Positions 9,592 to 18,386 of a stretch of 64,000 nt of DNA are shown here, piece by piece. The notes under the pieces were generated by a model. The model was not told the origin of the DNA, ran no database searches, and saw nothing but the letters and a program-made list of their open reading frames with translations. The stretch lies in contig NZ_JAODTZ010000011.1 of assembly GCF_025399795.1 (NCBI RefSeq), forward strand, positions 62,001-126,000, written 5' to 3'. Numbering within the stretch: the stretch's first letter is position 1; every line of letters starts with the position of its first letter. The translations under genes were made by a program, and so were the position numbers. The DNA comes from Streptomyces rhizosphaerihabitans (lineage in GTDB: Bacteria > Actinomycetota > Actinomycetes > Streptomycetales > Streptomycetaceae).

Positions 9592-10738
9592 TCAGACCCT
9601 CGGCGCGTGGGCGGGGCCCCGGGGCCCTGCGGAGGTCCGGCAGGACGGCCAGCAGGGCGCGCAGACCGCCCTCCGCCGTCAGCCGGGCCAGCGGCGCGCC
9701 CAGGCAGAAGTGCCGTCCCGAGCCGTACGCGAGCTCGCCCGGGTCGGGGCGGAAGGCGTCGTAGCGGTCCGGGTCCGCGAACCGCGCCGGGTCGCGGCCC
9801 GCGGACCCGAGCAGACACGCCACGGTCGCACCCTCGGGGATCGGTCCGATCGGTTCGAGCGCCCGGCGCGGCACGATCTGCAGCGGCGGATCGCGGCGCA
9901 GCGACTCGGCCCAGGCGCCGCCCGTCAGCTCCGGGCGGGCACGGATCAGCTCCAGCTGGCCCGCATGGTCGAGAAGGTTGGCGAGGAACGACGCCAGCGC
10001 GCGTGCGGTCGTCTCGCCGACCGCTCCCAGCACCGTAACGGCCAGGTCCGTCACGGCCTCGTCCGGCAGGGGGCGTCCGCCGGGCCGGGCCGTGCACAGC
10101 GCGGACAGCAGATCGTCACCCGGGTGGGCACGGCGGCGGACGATGTGGGGGCGCAGGTAGGCGTCGAGTGCGGGGCGGTGACCGCCGAGGTGGTCGAGTC
10201 CCGTACGGCACCAGGCGTGCACGCGCGCGGTGTCCTCGTACGGCAGTCCGAGCGCGGCGACGACCGCGGCGGCGGGCAGCCACTGGCAGAACTCGGCTAC
10301 GAGATCGGCCTCCTGACGGGACGCCAGGCGGCGGGCGAGGACGTACGCGGTGCGTTCGACGCCCGCTGCCAGGGCGGCAGCCGCGCGGCCCCCGAGCGCC
10401 GAGGACACGAGGGCCCGGTACGCACCGTGCGTGCCGTCCTCCCGGCGGGCCGGTGCGGCGGGTCCGGGCGACGGCGCGGCGAGCCGCGGATCCGCGAGCG
10501 CGGCACGCACATCGGCGTATCGACTGATCAGCCAGGCGCCGAACGGCTCGTCGTACACCAGGGGGAAGTCTCCGCGCAGGGTGCGGTACAGCGGATGGGG
10601 ATCGCGCTCGACGCCCGGATCGAGCAGACTCGGCGGAGCGCTCACGCGCGCGGACGCAACACGCGCCGGCGCGTACGGAGCGTCGGACGAGGGACACGAC
10701 GGCGCGTACGCCGTCACCGGCGAGGGGCACCCCGGCAT
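9551..10738 (-). CDS. Cytochrome P450
   Basis: A bacterial class I P450, soluble and haem-binding; substrate unknown. Seen: I-helix segment GAVGETTA (the usual AG pair is AV here), K-helix ESLR (ExxR), and the haem-ligand loop GSGRHFCLGAPLARL. The protein proper begins near APPSLLDPG. Upstream the frame stays open for over 190 codons of Pro-rich sequence, so the start is unsure: ATG at 10738 is taken, a GTG at 10645 would give the most typical N-terminus, and ATG 10837 is also possible. None has a good ribosome site. It is convergent with treY (41-base overlap). No ferredoxin gene is nearby. Confidence 0.8.
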   Translation of the reverse strand: MPGCPSPVTAYAPSCPSSDAPYAPARVASARVSAPPSLLDPGVERDPHPLYRTLRGDFPLVYDEPFGAWLISRYADVRAALADPRLAAPSPGPAAPARREDGTHGAYRALVSSALGGRAAAALAAGVERTAYVLARRLASRQEADLVAEFCQWLPAAAVVAALGLPYEDTARVHAWCRTGLDHLGGHRPALDAYLRPHIVRRRAHPGDDLLSALCTARPGGRPLPDEAVTDLAVTVLGAVGETTARALASFLANLLDHAGQLELIRARPELTGGAWAESLRRDPPLQIVPRRALEPIGPIPEGATVACLLGSAGRDPARFADPDRYDAFRPDPGELAYGSGRHFCLGAPLARLTAEGGLRALLAVLPDLRRAPGPRPRAEGLISRSPRTLPVCPR

Positions 10739-11439
10739 CGGGGTCGGCGCCGGGCACGCGAGCAGCGGGAACGGAGCGCCCGGTCCTGGCAGGAACGGCC
10801 GAGGAACGGCCACCGGCGACGAGCTCGCCGGAGGCATGGACGGCCGACCGGTGGCGGGCGGGCACAGCGGCAGCTCGCCGATGACGGGCGGGGACGGCTC
10901 GCCCGTCGAAGGCGGGGACGGCCGCAGGACCACGACGGACGGAGGCAGCTCGCCCCCGGCAGGCGGTGGGGCGTCCGCGACGGACGGGGGCGGGTCGTCG
11001 GCCGGTGGGCCCGCGGGTGTCGCCGTCGGGCCGCCTTCGCCGGGAAGGCCGTGAGGACACAGCACCGCGGGCCACCACCTCGGGTCTGCGCGCCGGACCC
11101 GCGCGCGGTTGTATCCGAGTCGACCACCGCGCGCCCGGAACCGCAGTTCCCGTACACCCGTACGGGTGAATCGTGTATATCGCCCCGGCCCGCCCGCCCA
11201 GGGCGTGCGCGTACGCCGGTCATCCCCTCCCGGGGGCCCGTTCCGAGGCCCCCGGCCGGGTTCTCCGCAGGCCTGCGGGACGCGGTCCGATCCGGAGGGA
11301 GCAGCTCGCGCACCCGCCACCGCCCGTTGCCAGGGGAAAGTGCCTCCTGGCGCTGCCCGGAGCCGCTCCGTCGCATCCTTGACAGTTCCCCGAGACCGTG
11401 GAGTACTGCCAAAAGCGACGCAGGGCGGACAAGTCGGGG
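10739..11439. other. Pro/Gly-coding low-complexity region upstream of P450
   Basis: A 700-base stretch between the P450 start and the carboxypeptidase start. Part of it (to about 11320) is open in the P450 frame and would encode a Pro/Ser/Thr-rich, imperfectly repeated sequence of the type PSPPSTGEPSPPVIGEL. No domain is recognisable in any frame. A TTGACA at 11379-11384 could be a -35 element for the downstream gene, but the expected -10 is poor. Confidence 0.4.
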
Positions 11440-12690
11440 GTGAGTCACCTGCCGGAGTTGCGCTACCCCAGTGTGACCGAAATCGTCTCGTCCGCCTGGG
11501 CGTTGGCGGCCCATCGGCCCGACCTGTGCGTCCTCAGACAAGTGGGCGCCTCCCGCGCGGGCAGGCCCCTCCACCTGCTGTCCGTCGGGCACGCCCGGCG
11601 CGCGGTCCTCGTCGTGGCCGGGGCCCACGCCAACGAACCGACGGGCGGTTCGACGCTGCTGTCCTTGGCCGAACGCGTGCTGAAACAGAGGGAGTTGCGA
11701 CGGGACACCTCCTGGCACTTTCTGCTCTGCGCGGACCCCGACGGGGCGAGCCTCCATGTGACGCCCGCACCGCGGACCCTGCTGGAGTACCACCTCGGCT
11801 TCTTCCGTCCGGCCGGACCCGAGCAGCCGGAGTGGTCGCCCTCCGTCCTGCCGCCCGACCGGCTGCCGCCGGAGACCCGCGCGCTGACCCGGGTCATCGA
11901 CGAAGTGCGGCCCTACCTCCAGGTGACGCTGCACGGCACCGATCTCGGTGGCAGCTGGGTGCAGTTGACCAAGGACATCCCGGGTCTCGCGGAGCCGTTC
12001 GCCAAGTCCGCGGCGGAGCTGCGCATCCCGGTCGAGACGGCCGCGTCGGATGCCGCGGGCTGGCCCGCCTCCGGGCCCGGGGTGCATGTGATGCCGGCGC
12101 CCGGCTCGGACACGGCGTACCCGAGCATGCCGGACGACGCCCGGCACAGCACCTGGTACCACGCACACCGGTACGGCGGTCTGACCGCTGTCGTGGAAGT
12201 TCCGATGTGGGCCAGCGAGTTGGTGGACGATCCGGCGCCGCACCCCGACCCCGCGGCGGCGATGCGACGCCTGGCACACCGGCTGCTGGCGGACGCGTAC
12301 CAGGTGGAGGCGGTGCTCGGACGGGCCCTGCCCCGGCTGCGGGGACCCGACGGGCCCCTTCTGCGGGCCGCGAAATGGGCGCTGGAGCTGGTTCCGGGGC
12401 TCGCCGCGGACTGGTCTCAGCCGCCCCCCGTGGACACGACGATGGCGTACGTGGGCAGTGTCGACGCGTTCGGCCGACGGATCCCGCTGCGGGCCGCCTC
12501 GATGCTGCTGCGCGTGCTCCGGGAGGCCGACGACCGCGAGGCACCCCACCTCGAACAGCTGGTCGCCGGCTGGAGCGACGCCTTCGCCGAACGCTTCCGC
12601 GCACGCTGGGTGCCGCTGGAGAACCAGGTCGAGCACCAGGCCCGCACGGTGGTGGCGGCCGCCCGTCACGCCCGCGACAACGCCGCCTGA
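11440..12690 (+). CDS. M14-family zinc carboxypeptidase
   Basis: A 416-residue zinc carboxypeptidase-like protein. The zinc site is complete: H63 and E66 in GAHANEPTGG and H165 in TLHGTD; the catalytic Glu is E253 in VVEVPMW. No signal peptide is evident, so it probably acts in the cytoplasm. I took the GTG at 11440, since protein similarity to its paralogue begins right after it; another GTG at 11398 is in frame. Paralogue of the convergent gene at 13108-14517 (same HANEP, DPDG and EQPEW landmarks). The pair surrounds a subtilisin-inhibitor gene. Substrate unknown. Confidence 0.85.
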   Translation: MSHLPELRYPSVTEIVSSAWALAAHRPDLCVLRQVGASRAGRPLHLLSVGHARRAVLVVAGAHANEPTGGSTLLSLAERVLKQRELRRDTSWHFLLCADPDGASLHVTPAPRTLLEYHLGFFRPAGPEQPEWSPSVLPPDRLPPETRALTRVIDEVRPYLQVTLHGTDLGGSWVQLTKDIPGLAEPFAKSAAELRIPVETAASDAAGWPASGPGVHVMPAPGSDTAYPSMPDDARHSTWYHAHRYGGLTAVVEVPMWASELVDDPAPHPDPAAAMRRLAHRLLADAYQVEAVLGRALPRLRGPDGPLLRAAKWALELVPGLAADWSQPPPVDTTMAYVGSVDAFGRRIPLRAASMLLRVLREADDREAPHLEQLVAGWSDAFAERFRARWVPLENQVEHQARTVVAAARHARDNAA

Positions 12691-12691
12691 G

Positions 12692-13111
12692 TCAGCTCGA
12701 CAGGTCGAACACCGCGCCCGTCTCGGCTCCCATCACGCAGGAGTTCGAGAACGCGTGCGTGTAGTCGACCCGGCGGCCGTCCCATACGCCGTACGCCGAC
12801 GCGGTGACCGGTGCGTAGAGCATCGGGCACATGACGCCGGACCGGCGCGGGATACGGCCGGGGTCGCCCCCGGCGGCGCGGAGTTGCCGGCAGGCCCGCG
12901 CCGCGTGGGCGTGGCCCTGGGGCGGGTCGCAGAGCAGCAGGACGCCGCGGATGTCGCTGGAGCGGGCGTCGCCCCGGGTGACGGCGAGGCGGAGCCAGTC
13001 GCCGGGCAGGGCGTGTCGGGGTGCCGCGTGGGCTGCCGGGGCAGCGCCCGCCAGGAGGAGCGCGAGCGGGAGGAGCAGGCAGGCGCGGATCGCTCGAAGG
13101 GTTTTCGTCAT
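12692..13111 (-). CDS. Subtilisin inhibitor-like (SSI) secreted protein
   Basis: A 139-residue secreted protease inhibitor. Seen: signal peptide (about 1-30, basic start, Leu/Ala core, AHA-A), then the SSI fold with four Cys (C61, C74, C95, C125). The reactive loop is MCPMLYAPV, giving Met97 as P1 and Leu98 as P1', like classical SSI (CPMVYDPV). SSI proteins bind extracellular subtilisins as dimers and in streptomycetes often block transglutaminase-activating or trypsin-like proteases. The ATG overlaps the stop of the upstream carboxypeptidase (ATGA, 13108-13111), so translation is probably coupled. This family's usual length is about 140-145 residues. Confidence 0.95.
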   Translation of the reverse strand: MTKTLRAIRACLLLPLALLLAGAAPAAHAAPRHALPGDWLRLAVTRGDARSSDIRGVLLLCDPPQGHAHAARACRQLRAAGGDPGRIPRRSGVMCPMLYAPVTASAYGVWDGRRVDYTHAFSNSCVMGAETGAVFDLSS

Positions 13112-14517
13112 TCCCAGTGCATCGGCACCGTGGCCTGCGCGGTCCAGCCGGAGTCACTCGAACGGGAACTCACGCTCGCGCCGCGCCCGGCGAGTTCGAA
13201 CGCGGCGAGCACCACGCGCGCCTGGTATTCGACCTGGCGTGCGACGGGTATCCAGCGTGCGCCGCATCCGTCGCGGTAGTCGGCGCACCACGCGTCGATC
13301 AGCCGGTCGAGCTCGGGCAGCGCGTCGCACGGGTCCTGCCCGGAGCCGGTGACCAGTTGGTGCAGCAGCCCGGCCGTGCGCAGCGCGACCCGGCGCCCGG
13401 CGAGGCGCAGGGCTGTCAGACGGGCGGTGTCGAGCGACGGCAGGGCGCGCGTGCCGGCGTCCCGCACGTCGGGGTCCCAGGCGTCGGCGAGTCCGGGGCC
13501 GACCAGTAAATAGTCGTCGACGGGCGCGAGCAGACAGGTCACGTCCGGCGAGCTGCCGAGGCCGGGCCGGACCCGGGCCAGGATGTCTTCCAGGACCGCC
13601 GTGTCGTGCCTCAGCGTGCGGCTGACGGAACGCAGCTCCGCGTCGGGATCGGCGGGGCGCGCCGGGTCCTCGACGGCGCCGACACCCCACATGGGTGCCT
13701 CGACGATCGCGGTGACCGTGCCGTGCGGCTGCGGGTGGAACCAGGTGGAATCGACCGCGGCCTCCGTGATGGCGGCGGCCAGGTCTCCTCTGCGTGGCGG
13801 CGGGACGCGGTAGACGGCGGGCCCGAGCGTCGGCCAGTACAGGGTGTCGTACGGGCCGAGTTCGCGCGGGATGCCGAGGCGGGCCGCGCTGTGCGCGACG
13901 CGCTGGGCGAGGCCGGGCAGGTCGCGGGTCAGCTCGACGAAGGCGCCGCCCACGTCGACGCCGTGCAGGGAGCACTGGAGGAACGGCCTCAGTTCGTCCT
14001 GGAGGCCGAGCAGGACGCGGGTCTCCGGCAGGACGGCGGCGTCCGCGCCCTCGGGCAACCATTCGGGCTGTTCCAGGAAGCCGGGCCGGAAGAAGTGCCG
14101 GAAGTAGTGGCCGAGCGTGTAAGGGCCGCGGAGCCAGGCCTCGTTGCGGCGTGAGCCGTCGGGGTCGAGGCAGAGCAGCAGGTTCCAGGTGGCGTCCGCA
14201 CCCTCGGTCAGCCGGGGGTCGGCGAGCGCCCGTTCGGCCAGCCGCAGGACCGTGGCGCCGCCCACGGGTTCGTTGGCGTGCGGTCCGGCGACGACGAGGA
14301 CCTGACGGCTGCCGTGTCCGACGGACAGGAGCAGCATCGGTGTGCCCGCCCGGGAGGTGCCCACGCGGCGCAGCCGGGCGCTGTCGGGGCGCCGGGCGAC
14401 GAGCGCGGCGGCACGGACGCCGAGTTCGTCCACGGTCGGGTAGCGGCGGAGGGGCGGCAGAGCACACCTCCACTCGGACGGCGCCGTCGGTTCACCTGAT
14501 GTGCATGACGTACACAC
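13108..14517 (-). CDS. M14-family zinc carboxypeptidase, paralogue
   Basis: A 469-residue M14 carboxypeptidase-like protein, paralogous to 11440-12690. Zinc ligands are H80, E83 (GPHANEPVGG) and H185 (SLHGVD); the catalytic Glu is E273 (IVEAPMW). No clear signal peptide. The only start I find is a GTG at 14517 without a good ribosome site, so the first 20 residues are uncertain. The stop overlaps the ATG of the SSI gene, making a two-gene operon of peptidase and protease inhibitor. Whether the two products meet is doubtful since only the inhibitor is visibly exported. Confidence 0.85.
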   Translation of the reverse strand: MCTSCTSGEPTAPSEWRCALPPLRRYPTVDELGVRAAALVARRPDSARLRRVGTSRAGTPMLLLSVGHGSRQVLVVAGPHANEPVGGATVLRLAERALADPRLTEGADATWNLLLCLDPDGSRRNEAWLRGPYTLGHYFRHFFRPGFLEQPEWLPEGADAAVLPETRVLLGLQDELRPFLQCSLHGVDVGGAFVELTRDLPGLAQRVAHSAARLGIPRELGPYDTLYWPTLGPAVYRVPPPRRGDLAAAITEAAVDSTWFHPQPHGTVTAIVEAPMWGVGAVEDPARPADPDAELRSVSRTLRHDTAVLEDILARVRPGLGSSPDVTCLLAPVDDYLLVGPGLADAWDPDVRDAGTRALPSLDTARLTALRLAGRRVALRTAGLLHQLVTGSGQDPCDALPELDRLIDAWCADYRDGCGARWIPVARQVEYQARVVLAAFELAGRGASVSSRSSDSGWTAQATVPMHWE

Positions 14518-14675
14518 AGTCAGTCACGGCTGAGGGGGTACGTCAACACCGCGGGACGCGACGGATGTTGCGGGGATCGACGGGCGAACCCGGGGCCGGG
14601 GACCGGTCACCGGACATGCCGGGGCTCCTCGGCCGTGCCCCACGCCCGGACTCCTCGGCCGTGCCGCGCCGCGGT

Positions 14676-15242
14676 TCAGTCCGAGGCGAGGCGGAACATC
14701 ATCCGGCCGAAGCCGATCTGGTCGCCGTCCCGCACGACGGACGTGCCGATGACGCGCCGTCCGTTGACGGTCGTGCCGTTGGTCGAGCCGAGGTCGCGCA
14801 GCACCCACACGCCGCCCTGCCGGCGCAGTTCGGCGTGCACCCGGGACACCGTCTCGTGGTTGAGGCGCAGTCCGCTGGCCGGGTCGCGGCCGATGCGCAG
14901 CGGGTAGGGGCTGCCTGCGTCGGGCAGCTGCAGCTTGGGCAGCCGTTCGGCCTGCCAGGCCCTGCGCAGCCGTACCGTGAAGCCGGAGACGGCCTCCACG
15001 GTGCCGAACACCAGCTTCGACCAGCGGCGCCCGGCGGACTCGTCGCCGGTGGGCAGGTCGGCGGTGAGCACGGCGAGTTCCTCGGACCGGCGGGCCGAGA
15101 GCGCCAGCTCCATGCGGTGGATGAACGTGTCGTGCGAGAGACGGCCGAGGGCGACGCCGTCACGGAGGGACTTGAGCGCCCGGTCGCGCTCCGCGTCGGA
15201 CAGCCGCGCGGGGTACGTGTGGAACTCGAAGGACGACGTCAC
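14676..15242 (-). CDS. DUF1707 and FHA-domain protein
   Basis: A 188-residue protein with an N-terminal DUF1707 segment (LSDAERDRALKSLRDGVALG, typically a short SHOCT-like helix pair) and a C-terminal FHA domain (about 110-188) with IGRDP, SRVHAEL and LGSTNGT, the phosphothreonine-binding loops. It likely reads Ser/Thr kinase signalling. The GTG at 15242 starts directly before the conserved TSSFEFH; no strong ribosome site is visible. It is divergent from treZ. The frame stays open far upstream (antisense to treZ), which I regard as a shadow. Confidence 0.85.
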   Translation of the reverse strand: MTSSFEFHTYPARLSDAERDRALKSLRDGVALGRLSHDTFIHRMELALSARRSEELAVLTADLPTGDESAGRRWSKLVFGTVEAVSGFTVRLRRAWQAERLPKLQLPDAGSPYPLRIGRDPASGLRLNHETVSRVHAELRRQGGVWVLRDLGSTNGTTVNGRRVIGTSVVRDGDQIGFGRMMFRLASD

Positions 15243-15434
15243 GCTCGTGATTGTCGGCCAGTAAGGACGGGGTGTCCAGGAGACCCGGAAACGGCTGGTG
15301 GGGCCGAGTGCGCCCGTTCGCGCGACCAAAGCGCGACGAACACGCGGCAAAAGGGTGGATCCTGAAGCGAATTGATCTCCTGTGAAGCACCATGGACAAG
15401 CTGGGTCACGGCGAGCTGACAAGGGGAACCGGCT

Positions 15435-17180
15435 GTGCGATTCGAGGTGTGGGCACCACGGGCCGACCGGATGACACTCCATCGCGCGGATGTCACGAGC
15501 GCGTTGGACCGCGACCCCGAGCGTGCCGGATGGTGGAGGGGCGAGGCGGACGCGCCGGAAGGCACGCGCTACGGGTTCGCGGTGGACGACGGTCCCGTCC
15601 TGCCCGATCCCCGCTCGCGCCGGCAGCCGGACGGCCCCGACGGACTGAGCGCCGTGGTCGACCAGGGGCTGTACGCATGGCGTGCCGAGTGGTCCGGACG
15701 CGCTCTGCCGGGCGCGGTCCTCTACGAGCTGCACGTGGGTACGTACACGCCCGAGGGCACGCTGGACGCGGCGGCGGACCGGCTCGGACATCTGGCCGAA
15801 CTGGGTGTCACACACGTCGAGTTGATGCCGTTGTGCCCATTCCCCGGCCGGCACGGCTGGGGGTACGAGGGTGTCTCCCTGTGGGCCGTGCACGAGCCGT
15901 ACGGCGGTCCCGAGGCGCTGAAGCGCTTTGTCGACCGGGCGCACGAACTCGGCCTGGGAGTCGTCCTCGACGTCGTGCACAACCACCTCGGCCCGTCCGG
16001 CAACCATCTGCCCGCGTTCGGGCCCTACTTCACGGACACCCATCAGACGCCGTGGGGCTCGGCGGTCAATCTCGACGCGCCCGGCTCGGACGAGGTGCGC
16101 GCGTACCTCGTCGGCAGCGCGCTGGCGTGGCTGCGCGACTACCGGCTCGACGGACTGCGTCTGGACGCGGTGCACGCGCTGCGGGACACCCGCGCCCTGC
16201 ACTTCCTGGAGGAGCTGTCGGCGGCCGTCGACGCGCTCGCCGCCGACCTGGGCCGGCCGCTCTTCCTGATCGCCGAGTCGGATCTCAACGACCCCCGGCT
16301 CATCACCTCTCGCGAGGAGGGCGGTCTCGGGCTGCACGCCCAGTGGAACGACGACTTCCACCACGCGCTGCACACCACGCTGACCGGCGAGGCGCAGGGC
16401 TACTACGCGGACTTCGCGCAGGCCCCGCTCACGGCGCTGAGCAAGACGCTGACGTCGGGCTACTTCCACAACGGCACGTACTCCAGCTTCCGCGGGCGGC
16501 ATCACGGCCGCCCGCTCGACCGTGCGCGGGTCTCGGCGCAGCGGCTGCTCGGCTACACGCAGACCCACGACCAGATCGGCAACCGCGCCCAGGGGGACCG
16601 GCTCTCGGCCTCTCTCTCCCCCGGGCTGCTGGCCTGCGCCGCCGCGCTGACGCTCACCGCACCGTTCACGCCGATGCTCTTCATGGGCGAGGAGTGGGGC
16701 GCCGGAACGCCCTGGCAGTTCTTCACCGACCACACCGACCCCGAGCTCGCCGAGGCCGTACGGCGGGGCAGGCGGCGGGAGTTCGCGGCACACGGCTGGG
16801 CCGAGGAGGACGTGCCGGACCCGCAGGACCCGGCGACCCGGGACCGCTCCTGTCTCGACTGGTCGGAGCCCGAAGCGGCCCCGCACGCGCGTGTGCTGGC
16901 CTGGTACCGCGAACTGATCTCCCTGCGCCACCGCCAGGCCGACCTCTCGGACCCCGATCTCGCGGCGATCAGGGTCGCCCACGATCCCGGGGCCCGCTGG
17001 CTCGCCCTCCGGCGCGGGGACGTCCGGGTCGCCGTGAACCTCGCCAAGGACCCTGCGGCGATTCCCCTCGGCATCCGCCGCGCGCGCGTCCTCGCGGCCT
17101 GGGATCCGGTCGAGGCACCGGGCCCGGACGGGGTGCTGCACGTGCCGGGCGAGTCGTGCGTGGTGCTGACCCAGGCGTGA
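15435..17180 (+). CDS. treZ: Malto-oligosyltrehalose trehalohydrolase TreZ
   Basis: A 581-residue GH13_10 enzyme that cleaves trehalose from the end of maltooligosyl-trehalose made by TreY. Seen: the N-terminal FEVWAPRAD (CBM48-like domain), VVLDVVHNHLGPSGN, GLRLDAVHAL (nucleophile Asp), LIAESDLND (acid/base Glu) and THDQIGNRAQGDRL, which is characteristic of TreZ. The GTG at 15435 has AAGGGGAA seven bases upstream. It is separated from treY by six kilobases of unrelated genes, so the three trehalose genes are not one operon here. Confidence 0.95.
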   Translation: MRFEVWAPRADRMTLHRADVTSALDRDPERAGWWRGEADAPEGTRYGFAVDDGPVLPDPRSRRQPDGPDGLSAVVDQGLYAWRAEWSGRALPGAVLYELHVGTYTPEGTLDAAADRLGHLAELGVTHVELMPLCPFPGRHGWGYEGVSLWAVHEPYGGPEALKRFVDRAHELGLGVVLDVVHNHLGPSGNHLPAFGPYFTDTHQTPWGSAVNLDAPGSDEVRAYLVGSALAWLRDYRLDGLRLDAVHALRDTRALHFLEELSAAVDALAADLGRPLFLIAESDLNDPRLITSREEGGLGLHAQWNDDFHHALHTTLTGEAQGYYADFAQAPLTALSKTLTSGYFHNGTYSSFRGRHHGRPLDRARVSAQRLLGYTQTHDQIGNRAQGDRLSASLSPGLLACAAALTLTAPFTPMLFMGEEWGAGTPWQFFTDHTDPELAEAVRRGRRREFAAHGWAEEDVPDPQDPATRDRSCLDWSEPEAAPHARVLAWYRELISLRHRQADLSDPDLAAIRVAHDPGARWLALRRGDVRVAVNLAKDPAAIPLGIRRARVLAAWDPVEAPGPDGVLHVPGESCVVLTQA

Positions 17181-17283
17181 GACCCCCGGGTCGCACGCCC
17201 GCGCGCGACGTGTCCCTCCCGCAGGCCACCTCCCGAGCCTTCTCGCAGCCCTGCCCGAGAGCCTCCCGCAGGCCTACGGCAGC

Positions 17284-17370
17284 GGCAGGGGCGCGCCCTC
17301 GCAGGCCTGCCCGTGGGGGCAGGGGCGCGTCCTCGCAGGCCTACTCGCGTGGGCAGGGGCGTGCCCTCAG
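17284..17370. repeat. 34-bp tandem repeat, about 2.5 copies
   Basis: Direct repeats with a 34-base period start at 17284, 17318 and 17352; each begins GGCAGGGGCGCG or GGCAGGGGCGTG. They fill the space between the convergent treZ and phosphotransferase genes and run just into the latter's stop codon. Confidence 0.7.
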
Positions 17371-18323
17371 GGCAGGTCGTCCGTTCCGTCCCGCAGGTCC
17401 GTGACCCGCTCCAGCAGGATCGACTCCCAGGCGCGCCGCAACCGGGTCTCCAGGAGCGGGAGTTGATCGTCGTCGCGGCCACGGGGGCGGTCGGCGAGCC
17501 GGATCACGGTGTCGCAGCGGGCGAGCCACAGGCCGCGCAGGCAGGGGCGGGCGCCGTAACCGGCGAGGGTGGCGGAGCGTACGGCCGCGGGGGCGCCGAC
17601 GGCGACGGCGAGCCCGGCGATGTCCTCGGCCGGATCGCCGGTCACCGCGCCGGTCCAGTCGAGGACGCCCCGCACCCGCCCCTCGGGGCTGACCACGAGG
17701 TGATCGCCCAGGAGGCCGTGGTGCACGAGGACCGCCGCTCCGGTCTGCGCGCCGAGCTGGACGGCGGCGGACGCGGCGAGCTGGTCGAACCGCGCCGGGT
17801 CGAACTCCTCGGCGGGCAGTCGCTCGGCGGCCCGTACGGCGGCGGCCCGCAGAGCCTCCAGAGAGCGTGGCGGGGTACGCGGCACCCCGAGCGTCTCGGC
17901 CTGGCGTACGGGGACCTCGCGCAGCCCGGTCAGCAGTCCCGCCAGGTCGGCCTCGCCGAGGGCCGAGACGGCCTGTTCCTCGCCGGAGACGCCGGGCACC
18001 TTGGTGTCCAGGGTGCAGTTCAGTCCGCTCGCCCACTCGCCCCGCGCGACGCTCATGGGGACGGCGACCCCGACATGCGGGCGGATCAGATCGCGCAGCC
18101 GCAGCTCACGGCGTTGGCGCAGGGAGGCCTCGCGGTCCCGGGCGAGCCGCAGCACATGCCGTCGGCCCACCCACCAGGTGAAGTGCCCGCCCCCCTCGGT
18201 GACGGGCCGCACCTCCGGTCCCGGGCCCGGCGCGGCGTCTTCCCCGAGCAGGGAGAGGACCAACCGACGGACGGTCTCCTGTGTCGGCGGCTCGGTCGGT
18301 GGCTGGGGCGGTGGCTGGGTCAT
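17367..18323 (-). CDS. Aminoglycoside phosphotransferase-like protein
   Basis: A 318-residue protein with the APH/choline-kinase fold. Seen: a nucleotide-binding N-lobe with WWVGRRHVLRLARD (Lys of typical kinases replaced by Arg), a catalytic-loop region VHHGLLGDHLVV, and the metal-binding segment GVLDWTGAVTGDPAEDIAG. The catalytic loop normally reads HGDLGGDH or HGDLHPGN; here the position of the catalytic Asp holds Gly, or Leu depending on alignment, so phosphotransfer may be lost. It lies upstream of nothing on its strand and 63 bases downstream of the M24 peptidase gene. Substrate unknown. Confidence 0.75.
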   Translation of the reverse strand: MTQPPPQPPTEPPTQETVRRLVLSLLGEDAAPGPGPEVRPVTEGGGHFTWWVGRRHVLRLARDREASLRQRRELRLRDLIRPHVGVAVPMSVARGEWASGLNCTLDTKVPGVSGEEQAVSALGEADLAGLLTGLREVPVRQAETLGVPRTPPRSLEALRAAAVRAAERLPAEEFDPARFDQLAASAAVQLGAQTGAAVLVHHGLLGDHLVVSPEGRVRGVLDWTGAVTGDPAEDIAGLAVAVGAPAAVRSATLAGYGARPCLRGLWLARCDTVIRLADRPRGRDDDQLPLLETRLRRAWESILLERVTDLRDGTDDLP

Positions 18324-18386
18324 GGTCGCGCCCTTGTCGTCCGGGGGCGGGGGCGAAGCGGTTGCCGCGCGGTCGGTGGGCGCACG

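Noticed and set aside
14676..17141. 821-residue minus-strand ORF
   Set aside because: Only its last 188 residues (FHA protein) are real; the rest is antisense to treZ.
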